Positions 25,375 through 33,380 of a DNA stretch of 43,991 nt are shown here, in pieces. Under the pieces are notes generated by a model. The model was not told the origin of the DNA, did not search any database, and saw nothing but the letters and a program-made list of their open reading frames with translations. Origin of the DNA: Bacillus sp. REN16 (GTDB taxonomy: Bacteria > Bacillota > Bacilli > Bacillales > Bacillaceae_L); assembly GCF_020731355.1 (NCBI RefSeq), contig NZ_JAJFZK010000017.1:1-43991 (forward strand). The letters are read 5' to 3'. The position numbers and the translations under genes are program-made. Numbering within the stretch: position 1 is the stretch's first letter; the number at the start of each line of letters is the position of its first letter.

Positions 25375-27252
25375 CTAAAGCTCAAGTTCATATTTTTTTA
25401 TTAAAAAGCGATCTAATTCTTTAGGATCGTTACAGGATTCAACAAAAGCTAGTTCTTGTTCATTCAGTGGAGGAATAGAAAAATTATTAATATATTTCTT
25501 CTGGTAACAGTAATAACCTCCACTAATCATATAGCTGGTTAATTTAATATAATAATCCATAATGGTCGAATTTAGTATTTTCACCAAAACCTTAAGGCTA
25601 GGGATGGTCTCATGAAAAATACTGTCAGATGCAATACCGTATATGGCATATCCATTATTGAAAAGAGCCGATTCTTCAAACAACGTAAATTTTGGCCGAT
25701 CGGAATTAGTCGGTGATATTATTTTCGTTCCAAAGCTATCTAGCGCTTGACTTCTACCATATTCGTACCAAACAGAAACACTAGGATTCCCGCCATTTCT
25801 AGTGTTAAGTTCTTCACGAGCAGCATCCAAATAATGATAGGCATATGGATACTTTTCTTTTAAAGTATCCTCAGGAATAACTTTGATACTCCCATATTTA
25901 TCTTTAAAATATGGATAAATGATCTGAACCTTCTTCTTTACATCTCCAGTATCATGATCAATATTTGTGCCACCCTTAATTAGGGGAACCGTGATATCTT
26001 TTTCAATTTTGTATTCCTTACCATCATAATATTTCGTATAGAAATCATTTCCATCATCGATTGAGTCGTTTTTGTTAAGTCCTAACATATAGACCCCATC
26101 TTTTTGAGTCGCAATCCCGGTACTTATTTTTAAATGTAAGCCAGCATTTTCTATTTTATTGATATTCTGTTTTTCAACTTCGTTTAGCAGGTTGATCGTT
26201 TCTATATCTATTTCGCTGTAATACAGGTCCTTTAATGATTGATTGAGTTCTGAAAGATTTTCATTTTTGAGCTGATTAACTATTTCATAAGATAGCTTTT
26301 CTTTCTTACTTCTATCAAGTGTAATGATCGATGAATACGTTTGTGCATTAGGAAATAAGCGACAGTCTTTAAAGTCAATCACTTTTCGAATCAACCTTTG
26401 CTTAATTAAGAACTCTCTAAGAGGTTTTGCGGACTGCAATTTAAGAAAATAGTTAGGAACGATATATCCTAGTGTACCCTCCTGATGTAAATGAGTTACT
26501 CCTAATTCAATGAATGCAAAATAGATATTAATGCTTCCGGTGGTTGTTGTTTTATAATTTGCCTTGAGTTTGTTTCTGACCTCGATGTCTAAATCCTGAA
26601 TTTTAATATAGGGAGGATTTCCCACAACACAATCAAAACCATGTAACACTTTTTCATTCTGAAATTTCTCAAGCGCATCTTTCTCGGTACTATCATAGCA
26701 AACGATATTTAGTTTTATTTGCTCCTTATCCATATTTTCCCTATAAGCAAGCAATGTAAGTAATATTTTCGTCCTTCTTACATTTTCCTCTAGCAAGTCC
26801 ATTCCAAAAATGTTATTCTCAATAATTTCAATCATATTATTGGACTTTTGTTTACGGAATAATCGTTCGGTTGCTCTAATTAAAAATGCTCCGCATCCGC
26901 AAGAGAAATCACAAATTGTCGGGTTCTGATAATGGTCAACAGTTTCAGAGAGAATGTAGTCAACAATATAATTCGGTGTAAAGATTATTCCATTTGCGTT
27001 GGTTGTTTCCTTATTAAAAAGGGAATAAAAGTAATCCTCAATGTCCTTTAAGTCCCATGTATTCCTTATTTGCAATAACTCTTTTTCAGTTTCCGGGCAT
27101 CGTTCTTTAAGGCAATTTATTAAAAATTTATTCTTGATCCCCTCAGCATCCATGCCAAGTTGATGTAAATAAATTCTAATTAATGAACTTTCGATTAATA
27201 ATACATCTGGTTGAGTACCATTTTTGTTGTTTTCAACGAGTAGTGTTGACAA
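25375..27252 (-). CDS. Gamma-class N6-adenine DNA methyltransferase (TaqI/Eco57I-like)
   Basis: 625 residues. Motif X GIIFTPNYIVDYI (about 88-100), SAM-binding motif I DFSCGCGAFL (115-124; the usual form is DPACGSG/TGxFL), and catalytic motif IV NPPY (212-215) mark an N6-adenine enzyme of the gamma order. The C-terminal half (about 370-610) holds a TaqI-like target recognition region, with GGYYCYQKKYINNFSIPPL near the end. The start is TTG at 27252 behind GAGGTGAT. It is the first gene of the pair, so methylation would precede cutting. The size is large for a stand-alone type II enzyme but too small for a typical type IIG fusion. Confidence 0.88.
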   Translation of the reverse strand: MSTLLVENNKNGTQPDVLLIESSLIRIYLHQLGMDAEGIKNKFLINCLKERCPETEKELLQIRNTWDLKDIEDYFYSLFNKETTNANGIIFTPNYIVDYILSETVDHYQNPTICDFSCGCGAFLIRATERLFRKQKSNNMIEIIENNIFGMDLLEENVRRTKILLTLLAYRENMDKEQIKLNIVCYDSTEKDALEKFQNEKVLHGFDCVVGNPPYIKIQDLDIEVRNKLKANYKTTTTGSINIYFAFIELGVTHLHQEGTLGYIVPNYFLKLQSAKPLREFLIKQRLIRKVIDFKDCRLFPNAQTYSSIITLDRSKKEKLSYEIVNQLKNENLSELNQSLKDLYYSEIDIETINLLNEVEKQNINKIENAGLHLKISTGIATQKDGVYMLGLNKNDSIDDGNDFYTKYYDGKEYKIEKDITVPLIKGGTNIDHDTGDVKKKVQIIYPYFKDKYGSIKVIPEDTLKEKYPYAYHYLDAAREELNTRNGGNPSVSVWYEYGRSQALDSFGTKIISPTNSDRPKFTLFEESALFNNGYAIYGIASDSIFHETIPSLKVLVKILNSTIMDYYIKLTSYMISGGYYCYQKKYINNFSIPPLNEQELAFVESCNDPKELDRFLIKKYELEL

Positions 27253-27339
27253 TAAATCACCTCATTTTTATATCATTATTGTATCGGAAAGATGAGTAAA
27301 TATAAACAGATGATGTTTGGTTTAAGTTGGCAACATATG

Positions 27340-27368
27340 AAAAAACCCCTCCTTTTCACAAGGTGGGG
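27340..27368 (-). terminator. Terminator of the formate/nitrite channel gene
   Basis: Minus strand CCCCACCTT...AAGGAGGGG stem with one mismatch, followed by TTTTTT. Confidence 0.8.
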
Positions 27369-27388
27369 CGTTAGGCAGAGCTCTATTA

Positions 27389-28243
27389 TTAATTCATTTC
27401 TTTACCTTTTAGGGCAGGAGGGTAGGTAACGAAAACGTTTTTAGTTTGTGTTGCCGTTTTCTTATTAACCACATGAAGTGCTAATGCTGTAAAAATAAAC
27501 CCGCCAATAAAGTTGCCAATTGTCACCGGAATTTGGTTCCATATCCACCAATCACCCAGTGTAATATCAGCACCCATGAGAATGGCAGTTGGAATAACAA
27601 ACATATTTACGACAGCATGCTCAAATCCGTGGGCGAAAAATAAAAATACAGGAAGCCACATGGCAGCAATCTTACCGATAGTTGAACTTGAGATAAAAGC
27701 CATAAACGCACCTAACGTAACCATCCAATTGCATAAAATGGCCTTTGTAAAGGCAACAATTAATCCGTCTCCACCAATGCTTTTATATGCGATTGTTTTT
27801 CCCTCCGCCACGGCAATAATCTTATCAATCATGGCTCCTTGAGTGACATGTCCTAGTTTTGTTGCAACAATATAAAATAAAAAACCATATAAAAGGCTTC
27901 CAATCAGATTTCCAAGAAAAGCCCAAAAAAAGTTGTAGACGACATTTTTGTTAGCGGTTAGTCCTCTTATTCTAGCAAGCGGGAGCATTGCAAAGTTTCC
28001 AGTCACTAGTTCAAGACCTAATAATAAGATGAGGACAAATCCAACTGGAAAGACAAGAGCACCAACAATGCTAAGGTTTGTTTCAATGGTTGCTGTAAAG
28101 GCGAGCGTTGTTGCAAAGCCAAGAAAGGCACCTGAAAGTATCCCTTTAATCAAGATATCACGTATCTTGAGGGTAGATTTATAAGCGCCCGCATTTGCTA
28201 CATCCTCTATTAATTGAGTTGGTTTAACATAATCCAAGGTCAT
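27389..28243 (-). CDS. Formate/nitrite channel, FocA/NirC family
   Basis: 284 residues with six helices. Family motifs: GLELVTGNFAM, KAILCNWMVTLGAFM and HGFEHAVVNMF, the last with the pore His region. It moves formate or nitrite across the membrane. The ATG at 28243 is only 1 nt from GGAGG, so the TTG at 28237 (then DYVKPTQL) may be the real start. No nitrite reductase or formate lyase gene lies nearby, so the substrate is open. Confidence 0.9.
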   Translation of the reverse strand: MTLDYVKPTQLIEDVANAGAYKSTLKIRDILIKGILSGAFLGFATTLAFTATIETNLSIVGALVFPVGFVLILLLGLELVTGNFAMLPLARIRGLTANKNVVYNFFWAFLGNLIGSLLYGFLFYIVATKLGHVTQGAMIDKIIAVAEGKTIAYKSIGGDGLIVAFTKAILCNWMVTLGAFMAFISSSTIGKIAAMWLPVFLFFAHGFEHAVVNMFVIPTAILMGADITLGDWWIWNQIPVTIGNFIGGFIFTALALHVVNKKTATQTKNVFVTYPPALKGKEMN

Positions 28244-28546
28244 GCCTCCATTACATTTTTATAGTTGCCTCTTCATTGTAATGAGTAGGAATTTCCTATC
28301 GCAAGAACTATTTACAAAAAATTACATTTATCTATATGCATAGTAAATATGGTAATCACGGAGAAAATGTTGTTAATACTTGTGGAGGAGTTAAAGGAGT
28401 TCCAGCGGGAGCCTTTTTTGAGATAAAGAGGCTATTCGAATGCGGATGTTATTTAGACAAGAATTAGAGATAGTAGAGTGATAGAGTCCAAATGGTTGCT
28501 TCATTTTGACAGATATAGCCCCAAAACCTGGTGCTGGGTCCTAATC

Positions 28547-28590
28547 AAAACCCAAGAATGTTGGTATTACTTCATTCCTGGGTTTAACTT
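28547..28590. terminator. Hairpin downstream of the acetyltransferase gene
   Basis: AAACCCA-GAATG pairs with CATTC-TGGGTTT (one mismatch). T-rich sequence follows on the + strand and A-rich precedes. The rest of the gap 28244-28668 shows no gene or other clear element. Confidence 0.6.
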
Positions 28591-28668
28591 TAACTTATAA
28601 ATATACTCTTTTCACCACAGCTCATTATCATCCTTGGTAACTCAAAGTTATAACGCTTTTGTGCGATA

Positions 28669-29112
28669 TTAAAACGTAAATCTGGCTACCTGTTCGCCGT
28701 CGATCAAAAACCCATCAATTTCATGAAAGCCCATTTTCTTATAGATGCTTTTTGCCATGTCATTACTTGGTTCATACGAAAGCGTGATCGATTGGTGGCG
28801 GTTTTCTTTACTATTCTTAATATCATCTATTACCAGTTTAATAGCCTGCTTTCCATATCCTTTACCTTGATACTTTTGATCAATCATCATGCGATAAATC
28901 CAGTATTCATGGTCATCTTCATCAATTCCATAAAGTGTAAAACCTATCATTTCATCACCGTGATAGATTCCTTTTGCATGGAAATTTTCTAGGAAATTAA
29001 GCTGGGCCAAGGATACCACGTTGGAAGCTACAAACTTCTCTTGGTCTTCCCGGACTTTTAGTGAAATAGCTTTCAGCCAATTCTCTTTTGTAATTGTTTT
29101 TAAATATAACAA
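28669..29112 (-). CDS. GNAT acetyltransferase, BltD-like (spermine/spermidine type)
   Basis: 147 residues with the full GNAT fold: YGIDEDDHEYWIYRMMIDQKYQGKGYG holds the acetyl-CoA loop Q-x-x-G-x-G (QGKGYG), followed by LSYEPSNDMAKSIYKKMGF. The N-terminus and the end of the protein (DGEQVARFTF) follow the pattern of B. subtilis BltD, which acetylates polyamines. The start is TTG at 29112, with AAAGGAAAG about 8-10 nt upstream. The substrate is inferred. Confidence 0.8.
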   Translation of the reverse strand: MLYLKTITKENWLKAISLKVREDQEKFVASNVVSLAQLNFLENFHAKGIYHGDEMIGFTLYGIDEDDHEYWIYRMMIDQKYQGKGYGKQAIKLVIDDIKNSKENRHQSITLSYEPSNDMAKSIYKKMGFHEIDGFLIDGEQVARFTF

Positions 29113-29313
29113 CTGTCATCTTTCCTTTCTACTTAGCAAACTAGTATAAAACGACTATATTGTCATTTTATATTAAACTATTCATAAGTAGAATCCTTAC
29201 TTAATATAAAAACATTTCTACTAAGAATACCGAAAAACAGGCAAGTAGGGCACGCATATTTTTTCGGAGTTGGTCATGAAAATGCAAGCTCATGCAGTGT
29301 GACAACCACAAAC

Positions 29314-29351
29314 AAAAAGCCATCACAATTTTATTCTTGTGATGGCTTTTG
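29314..29351 (-). terminator. Terminator after the His/Gly-rich gene
   Basis: Perfect AAAAGCCATCACAA/TTGTGATGGCTTTT stem, with A/T runs on both sides. Confidence 0.9.
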
Positions 29352-29363
29352 CAGTCGTACAAT

Positions 29364-29723
29364 TTAATAGTAATTTCCATATGGCGGGTACGAATAGTAT
29401 GGATAGGTAGGGTATGGGGCTGGAGGATATGGAGGATAGTATCCATAATATGAGTTTTGCCCATATGGATAATAGCCCGGCTGGTTCATTAATGACCCTG
29501 CGAGTAGACCTCCTGCTAATCCACCCAGGAATGGCAACCCGCCTTGAAAGCCACCATGTGATGGTTTGCCGTGGCCGCCATGATGCCCGCCGCCGTGTCC
29601 TGGTTTACCATGGCCACCGTGATGCCTGCCGCCATGTCCATGTTTTCTCATCATTGCCATCTGCCCATAATCCTGTTGGTACGGAAAAGGCATTGGATTT
29701 GATTGGTACCATTCATAATTCAC
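29364..29723 (-). CDS. His/Gly/Tyr/Pro-rich low-complexity protein, probable spore coat component
   Basis: 119 residues. The centre repeats HGGHGKPxHGG twice, then a GGLAGGLLAGSLM glycine segment, and the tail is Tyr/Pro rich (YYPPYPPAPYP). Such composition is typical of Bacillus coat and exosporium proteins cross-linked through Tyr. The start is GTG at 29723 with GAGGG 8 nt upstream. A sigma-K-like promoter lies about 35-60 nt upstream. The call is by composition and promoter, not by family. Confidence 0.6.
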   Translation of the reverse strand: MNYEWYQSNPMPFPYQQDYGQMAMMRKHGHGGRHHGGHGKPGHGGGHHGGHGKPSHGGFQGGLPFLGGLAGGLLAGSLMNQPGYYPYGQNSYYGYYPPYPPAPYPTYPYYSYPPYGNYY

Positions 29724-29757
29724 ATCTTTTCCCTCATTTCATGATTATTCTCCATTC

Positions 29758-29783
29758 AGCATATGCATTAGTCTATAAAAGGT
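29758..29783 (-). promoter_or_regulatory. Sigma-K-like promoter
   Basis: On the minus strand CATATGCT (29765-29758) fits the sigma-K -10 (CATANNNT), and AC at 29783-29782 lies 16 nt upstream, as in the sigma-K -35. This points to mother-cell expression late in sporulation. Confidence 0.45.
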
Positions 29784-29882
29784 TATTATATAAATAATGA
29801 ATGATTTAAATGTTCGGTAATAAAGATTGTATACTAACTAGTAGTGAAGGCCAGATAGTAAAATTTTTAAGGGGGGATTTGC

Positions 29883-30374
29883 ATGAAGCAACTCTATATA
29901 AAGCAGAAGGTATTTAGTCTAAGCGGTAAATTTACAGTAAAGGATCAAAAAGAAAAAGACGTTTATTACGTAGAAGGCAGTTTTATGAAAGTTCCTAAGA
30001 CCTTCTCCATTATGAATCCAAAACGAGATGAAGTTGCGCTTATAACGAAAAAGGTATTTAGCTGGTTACCGAAATTTTTTGTTGAGGTAAATGGTCAAGA
30101 AGTATTAACGATTAAGAAGGAGTTTTCCTTCTTAAAGGCACGTTATACGATTGATGCGGCAGGTATTGAAGTACAGGGCAATTGGTGGGATATGGATTTT
30201 CAGGTATTACAGCATGGTAAAGTTGTCGGTAAAGTAAACAAAGAGTGGTTCACTTGGGGCGATAGCTATAAGGTTGAAGTATTGAATGAAGAGATGGAAG
30301 CTATCATTATTGCAATCGTTGTCGCCATTGACTGTGTGAAGGCTGACGAGGCAGCAGCATCTTCAGCAACCTAG
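29883..30374 (+). CDS. yxjI: LURP-one-related protein YxjI
   Basis: 163 residues, the usual length. The N-terminus KQLYIKQKVFSLSGKFTVKDQ and the repeating beta-strand pattern (YYVEGSF, ALITKKVFSW, KARYTIDAAG) fit the LURP-one/tubby-like barrel of YxjI. The role in bacteria is unknown; a membrane lipid association has been suggested for the fold. AGGGGGG precedes the ATG. Confidence 0.88.
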   Translation: MKQLYIKQKVFSLSGKFTVKDQKEKDVYYVEGSFMKVPKTFSIMNPKRDEVALITKKVFSWLPKFFVEVNGQEVLTIKKEFSFLKARYTIDAAGIEVQGNWWDMDFQVLQHGKVVGKVNKEWFTWGDSYKVEVLNEEMEAIIIAIVVAIDCVKADEAAASSAT

Positions 30375-30453
30375 GATCAAAGGTAGGGACAAAGGGACAG
30401 GTCCTATTGACAACGGGTTCCGTTAACTATCACAAACATTAAAAATGTAAGTT

Positions 30454-30496
30454 AAAATGAGTGCCAATTTACATATGAAATTGACGCTCATTTTTT
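30454..30496 (+). terminator. Terminator after yxjI
   Basis: AAATGAG-GCCAATTT pairs with AAATTG-CGCTCATTT (one mismatch) and runs into TTTTTT. Confidence 0.85.
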
Positions 30497-30556
30497 ATTG
30501 GAGTAAAGCCATTTGTCCCGAAATTACATAAAAATTTTTATAAGAAAATGACCCCC

Positions 30557-30596
30557 AAATTGTAGGGGTACAATGGCTGTTGTACCCCTACAATTT
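30557..30596. repeat. Perfect 17-bp inverted repeat
   Basis: AAATTGTAGGGGTACAA pairs exactly with TTGTACCCCTACAATTT around a 6-nt loop. No T run follows, so it is not an ordinary terminator. It lies in a region without genes (30375-31278). Confidence 0.8.
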
Positions 30597-30673
30597 CGCA
30601 TACATTTTATCTTACAAAAGTGCTTAGAAACATAAGAAATCCTATCCTTAATTGAATACCCAGTGATATTTAA

Positions 30674-30866
30674 AATAAGCGGAGATATTTCCGTTAAATG
30701 CAGACTAGAGCTCTTTTCGGGGTTTATAGGGGGAAATTTTCCGCTTATGTAAAGAAAAATCCCCAATTTTTACGTTACTTGAGTCAATAGGGGAAATTTC
30801 TCCTCTTATTTACGCTATTTTTTAGCTTATTTACAAATTAAGAGGAATTTCTCCCTCTATTTTTTA
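30674..30866. repeat. Four diverged palindromic units in a row
   Basis: Units at 30674-30697, 30726-30748, 30786-30810 and 30835-30866 share the plan AATAAG-rGGA-AATTT-TCC-yCTTATT, each being nearly its own reverse complement. Spacing is about 50-60 bp. No gene overlaps them. Confidence 0.6.
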
Positions 30867-31081
30867 AAATCCGGTGCGTAAGCTGCCCCCCCTAACCTCT
30901 TTTGCAATCAAAAACAGATACAAGAAGCAGTACAAAATGGGCTACATTTTCGGGTTTTGCGACAGGAAACCGAACCCGTTATCCTATTGATTCTCTGCTT
31001 TTTTATTATAAATTTTCTTTGTTTTCCTATTACTTCTGTTAAATGGTTTGGAAAAATGATAATTATAAAGGTGAAATAAAT

Positions 31082-31182
31082 GTGGATACAATTATTCAAA
31101 GATCCTTAAAGGTTTGAAAAATAATAGCTTTGAGTATGAAGAAGTTGTATTTTTTGATGAGATAGTACCTATTGAAGAATAG
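31082..31182 (+). pseudogene. Remnant of a small frameshifted gene
   Basis: A GTG at 31082 behind AAAGGTG opens VDTIIQRSLK and then meets TGA. A different frame continues from the same place as LKGLKNNSFEYEEVVFFDEI and ends PIEE at TAG 31180-31182. One inserted or deleted base would join them into about 33 residues. The acidic tail looks protein-like. The family is unknown, and chance cannot be excluded. Confidence 0.3.
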
Positions 31183-31278
31183 TTGAATTCAAAATGAATT
31201 GTAGCAATGTCCTTTTTCGATGTTTGTTCAATAATCTAAATGATATAATACTTATAGTAACAATTGGAGGTGTTAAGA

Positions 31279-31542
31279 TTGAAATGGGAGAAAATTCGCG
31301 AACAATATCCAGAACAATGGGTACTTGTTGAGGCCATATCAGCATTTTCGAAAAATTCAACGCGCTATTTTGAAGAACTATCAGTTATTTCAAATTTCCC
31401 CGAATCTACTATTGCATGGAAAGAATATAAAAAACTACATTTAAATGATCCTTCACGTGAATACTATATTTTCCATACGGACCATGAAACAATTGAAGTA
31501 AAGGAACAAAAGTTTATAGGTGTAAGGAGACGAATCCAATGA
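31279..31542 (+). CDS. Small conserved Bacillus protein of unknown function
   Basis: 87 residues from TTG at 31279, chosen because GGAGGTG lies 6 nt upstream; TTG 31264 and GTG 31270 are in frame but fall on or before that site. KWEKIREQYPEQWVLVEAI at the start and EYYIFHTDHETIEV near the end look like a known Bacillus family of unknown role, which I recall next to a clan AA (retropepsin-like) protease gene. A truncated piece of such a gene overlaps its stop here. Confidence 0.7.
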   Translation: MKWEKIREQYPEQWVLVEAISAFSKNSTRYFEELSVISNFPESTIAWKEYKKLHLNDPSREYYIFHTDHETIEVKEQKFIGVRRRIQ

Positions 31543-31574
31543 AAATCCAAATGGAAAATGGGTTGCCTATGTAA
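31539..31574 (+). pseudogene. Truncated start of a probable clan AA aspartic protease gene
   Basis: ATG at 31539 overlaps the previous stop (ATGA) and has AAGGAG 9 nt upstream, so it is a real-looking coupled start. It encodes only MKIQMENGLPM before TAA. The pattern MKI..(.)GLPFV is, from memory, the N-terminus of the retropepsin-like protein that normally follows the gene upstream. No continuation is seen in 31575-31740, which holds no gene. Confidence 0.4.
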
Positions 31575-31741
31575 CGTTTAGGAGCTAGATATATGGAAAT
31601 AGAAGTCAAATATGCGCGATTTATGTATAATCACCAATTTTAAACTATACAATAATAAAAGGGATATAAAAATTTCCATTTGACGATATCACCTAGATAT
31701 TATATATTGTATTGAGGTAAAGAATGCCCAGGTAAATATGG

Positions 31742-31780
31742 GAGAGGTTCATAGCTGATACCCTCTATAAAAAACTATGG
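31742..31780 (+). promoter_or_regulatory. preQ1-I riboswitch upstream of queF
   Basis: AGAGG (31743-31747) pairs with CCTCT (31762-31766), followed by the A-rich tail ATAAAAAACTAT. The loop CATAG pairs with CTATG, giving the H-type pseudoknot of class I preQ1 switches. A terminator follows at once. Confidence 0.93.
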
Positions 31781-31794
31781 AAACATGACAAATG

Positions 31795-31822
31795 CCATGT
31801 CCATCAGCGGATGTGGTTTTTT
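31795..31822 (+). terminator. Riboswitch terminator of queF
   Basis: CCATGTCC/GGATGTGG stem (one G-U pair) with loop ATCAGC and TTTTTT. It is the expression platform of the preQ1 switch. Confidence 0.85.
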
Positions 31823-31906
31823 CTGTTTTTACATATGTATTTTATAGATGATTGGCTAAGCCTCTCTTGTTAAAATGTTGGGAAACATTTACAAGGAGGT
31901 TTTTTT

Positions 31907-32407
31907 ATGTCTGGCAGAAGCCATGAAGAAGGTTTAAAGGATTTAACACTTTTGGGGAATCAAAATACTCAATATTCATTTGAATATGCACCAGAGGTAC
32001 TTGAGGCAGTAGATAATCTTCATACTAACCGGGATTATTTTGTGAAATTTAATTGCCCGGAATTCACAAGTCTATGCCCACTTACGCATCAGCCGGATTT
32101 TGCCACAATATATATTTCATATATTCCTGATAAAAAGCTTGTAGAAAGTAAATCATTAAAGTTATATTTATTTAGTTTTAGAAATCATGGTGATTTCCAT
32201 GAGGATTGCGTCAATATTATTATGAACGATTTAATTAAATTACTTGATCCAAGATATATCGAGGTTTGGGGGAAATTTACTCCGCGTGGAGGAATCTCGA
32301 TTGACCCATGGTGTAATTATGGAAAGCCAGGTACGAAGTTTGAAGAAATGGCAAATTTCCGTTTAATGAATCATGATTTAAATCCGGAAAAAATCGATAA
32401 TCGATAA
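31907..32407 (+). CDS. queF: NADPH-dependent preQ0 reductase QueF
   Basis: 166 residues, the short (YkvM-type) form. The active-site block [15 protein letters not shown] carries the nucleophile C57 and the acid D64. [13 protein letters not shown] is the substrate and NADPH region. It reduces the nitrile of preQ0 to preQ1 in queuosine synthesis. AAGGAGG precedes the ATG. It forms its own unit under a preQ1 switch and is separated from queC by a repeat element. Confidence 0.96.
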   Translation: MSGRSHEEGLKDLTLLGNQNTQYSFEYAPEVLEAVDNLHTNRDYFVKFNCPEFTSLCPLTHQPDFATIYISYIPDKKLVESKSLKLYLFSFRNHGDFHEDCVNIIMNDLIKLLDPRYIEVWGKFTPRGGISIDPWCNYGKPGTKFEEMANFRLMNHDLNPEKIDNR

Positions 32408-32410
32408 AAA

Positions 32411-32610
32411 TTTAACTTTATTCAGTCGGAGTTCAAACCCCGACTGAATAAAGTTAAAGCCTCCGGCGGATGCCACAGATTTTCAAAGGAAATTTTTCAA
32501 GGCATAAGATCAAAGACTAAGAACGCCACGTCCTGTGGCAACGTCTTTGTGACCCACATCGTGTGAGCCTAAAAAATCTGGGCACAAAAACGCCAAGGCG
32601 CATTTGATTT
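32411..32610 (-). repeat. Dispersed repeat, long copy
   Basis: Read on the minus strand it starts ATCAAATGCGCCTTGGCG and ends in a hairpin with arms TTTAACTTTATTCAGTCGG, as the short copy at 5179-5302 does in part. Between them lies about 70 extra bases (around 32500-32570) with its own hairpin GCCAC/GTGGC. It fills the queF-queC gap and ends a few bases before the second preQ1 switch. Confidence 0.85.
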
Positions 32611-32614
32611 AAGA

Positions 32615-32650
32615 AAGAGGTTATTAGCTACCCTCTTAAAAAAACTAAGA
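32615..32650 (+). promoter_or_regulatory. preQ1-I riboswitch upstream of queC
   Basis: AGAGG (32616-32620) pairs with CCTCT (32631-32635), followed by TAAAAAAACTAAG. The loop TTAG pairs with CTAA to make the pseudoknot. It differs in sequence from the queF copy but keeps the pairing. Confidence 0.93.
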
Positions 32651-32684
32651 AACGGCACTTTTTCTTAGAGTGCCGTTTTTTCGT
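32651..32684 (+). terminator. Riboswitch terminator of queC
   Basis: AACGGCACT pairs with AGTGCCGTT and runs into TTTT. It follows the preQ1 switch directly. Confidence 0.88.
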
Positions 32685-32702
32685 TAAAAAGGAGTTTTGA
32701 CG

Positions 32703-33380
32703 TTGAATCGGGAAAAAGCAATCGTTGTATTTAGTGGGGGTCAGGATAGCACAACATGTCTATTCTGGGCTAAGGAACGTTTTGAAGAGGTTGAAGCAGT
32801 GACTTTTGATTATGGGCAAAAGCATCGACTTGAAATTGAATGCGCAAAGAAAATTGCAGAGGAACTTGATGTTAACCATCACATTCTTGACATGTCGCTC
32901 CTGAATCAACTAGCTCCGAATGCCTTGACACGACAAGATATAAAGATAGCAGAGGGAGAAAATGGTGAATTGCCATCGACTTTTGTGCCGGGGCGCAACC
33001 TGCTTTTTCTTTCATTTGCTGGCGTATTAGCGCGTCAAGTGGGGGCAAGACATATCGTGACTGGAGTTAGTGAAACAGATTTCAGCGGGTATCCTGATTG
33101 CCGGGATATTTTTATGAAGTCTTTGAATGTAACATTAAATTTATCGATGGATGATACTTTTGTGATTGAAACGCCATTGATGTGGCTAAATAAGGCACAG
33201 ACATGGGAGCTCGCCGATGAGCTTGGGGCATTGGAGTTTGTCCGTGAAAGAACATTAACTTGCTATAACGGTATAATCGCAGATGGCTGTGGTGAATGTC
33301 CGGCTTGCAAATTGCGAAAAAGAGGACTTGATGAATTTTATTTAGGGAAATCAAAACTAGCTAATCAAGGAGAAAGATGA
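32703..33380 (+). CDS. queC: 7-cyano-7-deazaguanine (preQ0) synthase
   Basis: 225 residues. The PP-loop [11 protein letters not shown] near the start binds ATP, and four Cys near the end ([15 protein letters not shown]) bind zinc. It makes preQ0 from 7-carboxy-7-deazaguanine. The TTG at 32703 gives the family start (NREKAIVVF) and is 8 nt from AAAGGAG; TTG 32697 is too close to it. The stop overlaps the next start. queD and queE, usual partners, are not in the window. Confidence 0.96.
   Translation: MNREKAIVVFSGGQDSTTCLFWAKERFEEVEAVTFDYGQKHRLEIECAKKIAEELDVNHHILDMSLLNQLAPNALTRQDIKIAEGENGELPSTFVPGRNLLFLSFAGVLARQVGARHIVTGVSETDFSGYPDCRDIFMKSLNVTLNLSMDDTFVIETPLMWLNKAQTWELADELGALEFVRERTLTCYNGIIADGCGECPACKLRKRGLDEFYLGKSKLANQGER

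Noticed and set aside
29414-29797. Plus-strand frame antisense to the His/Gly-rich gene
   Set aside because: The minus frame has a ribosome site, promoter and terminator; the plus frame arises from the repetitive sequence.
30674-30866. CRISPR array
   Set aside because: The units are palindromes that differ from each other, there are no unique fixed-length spacers, and no cas genes are present.
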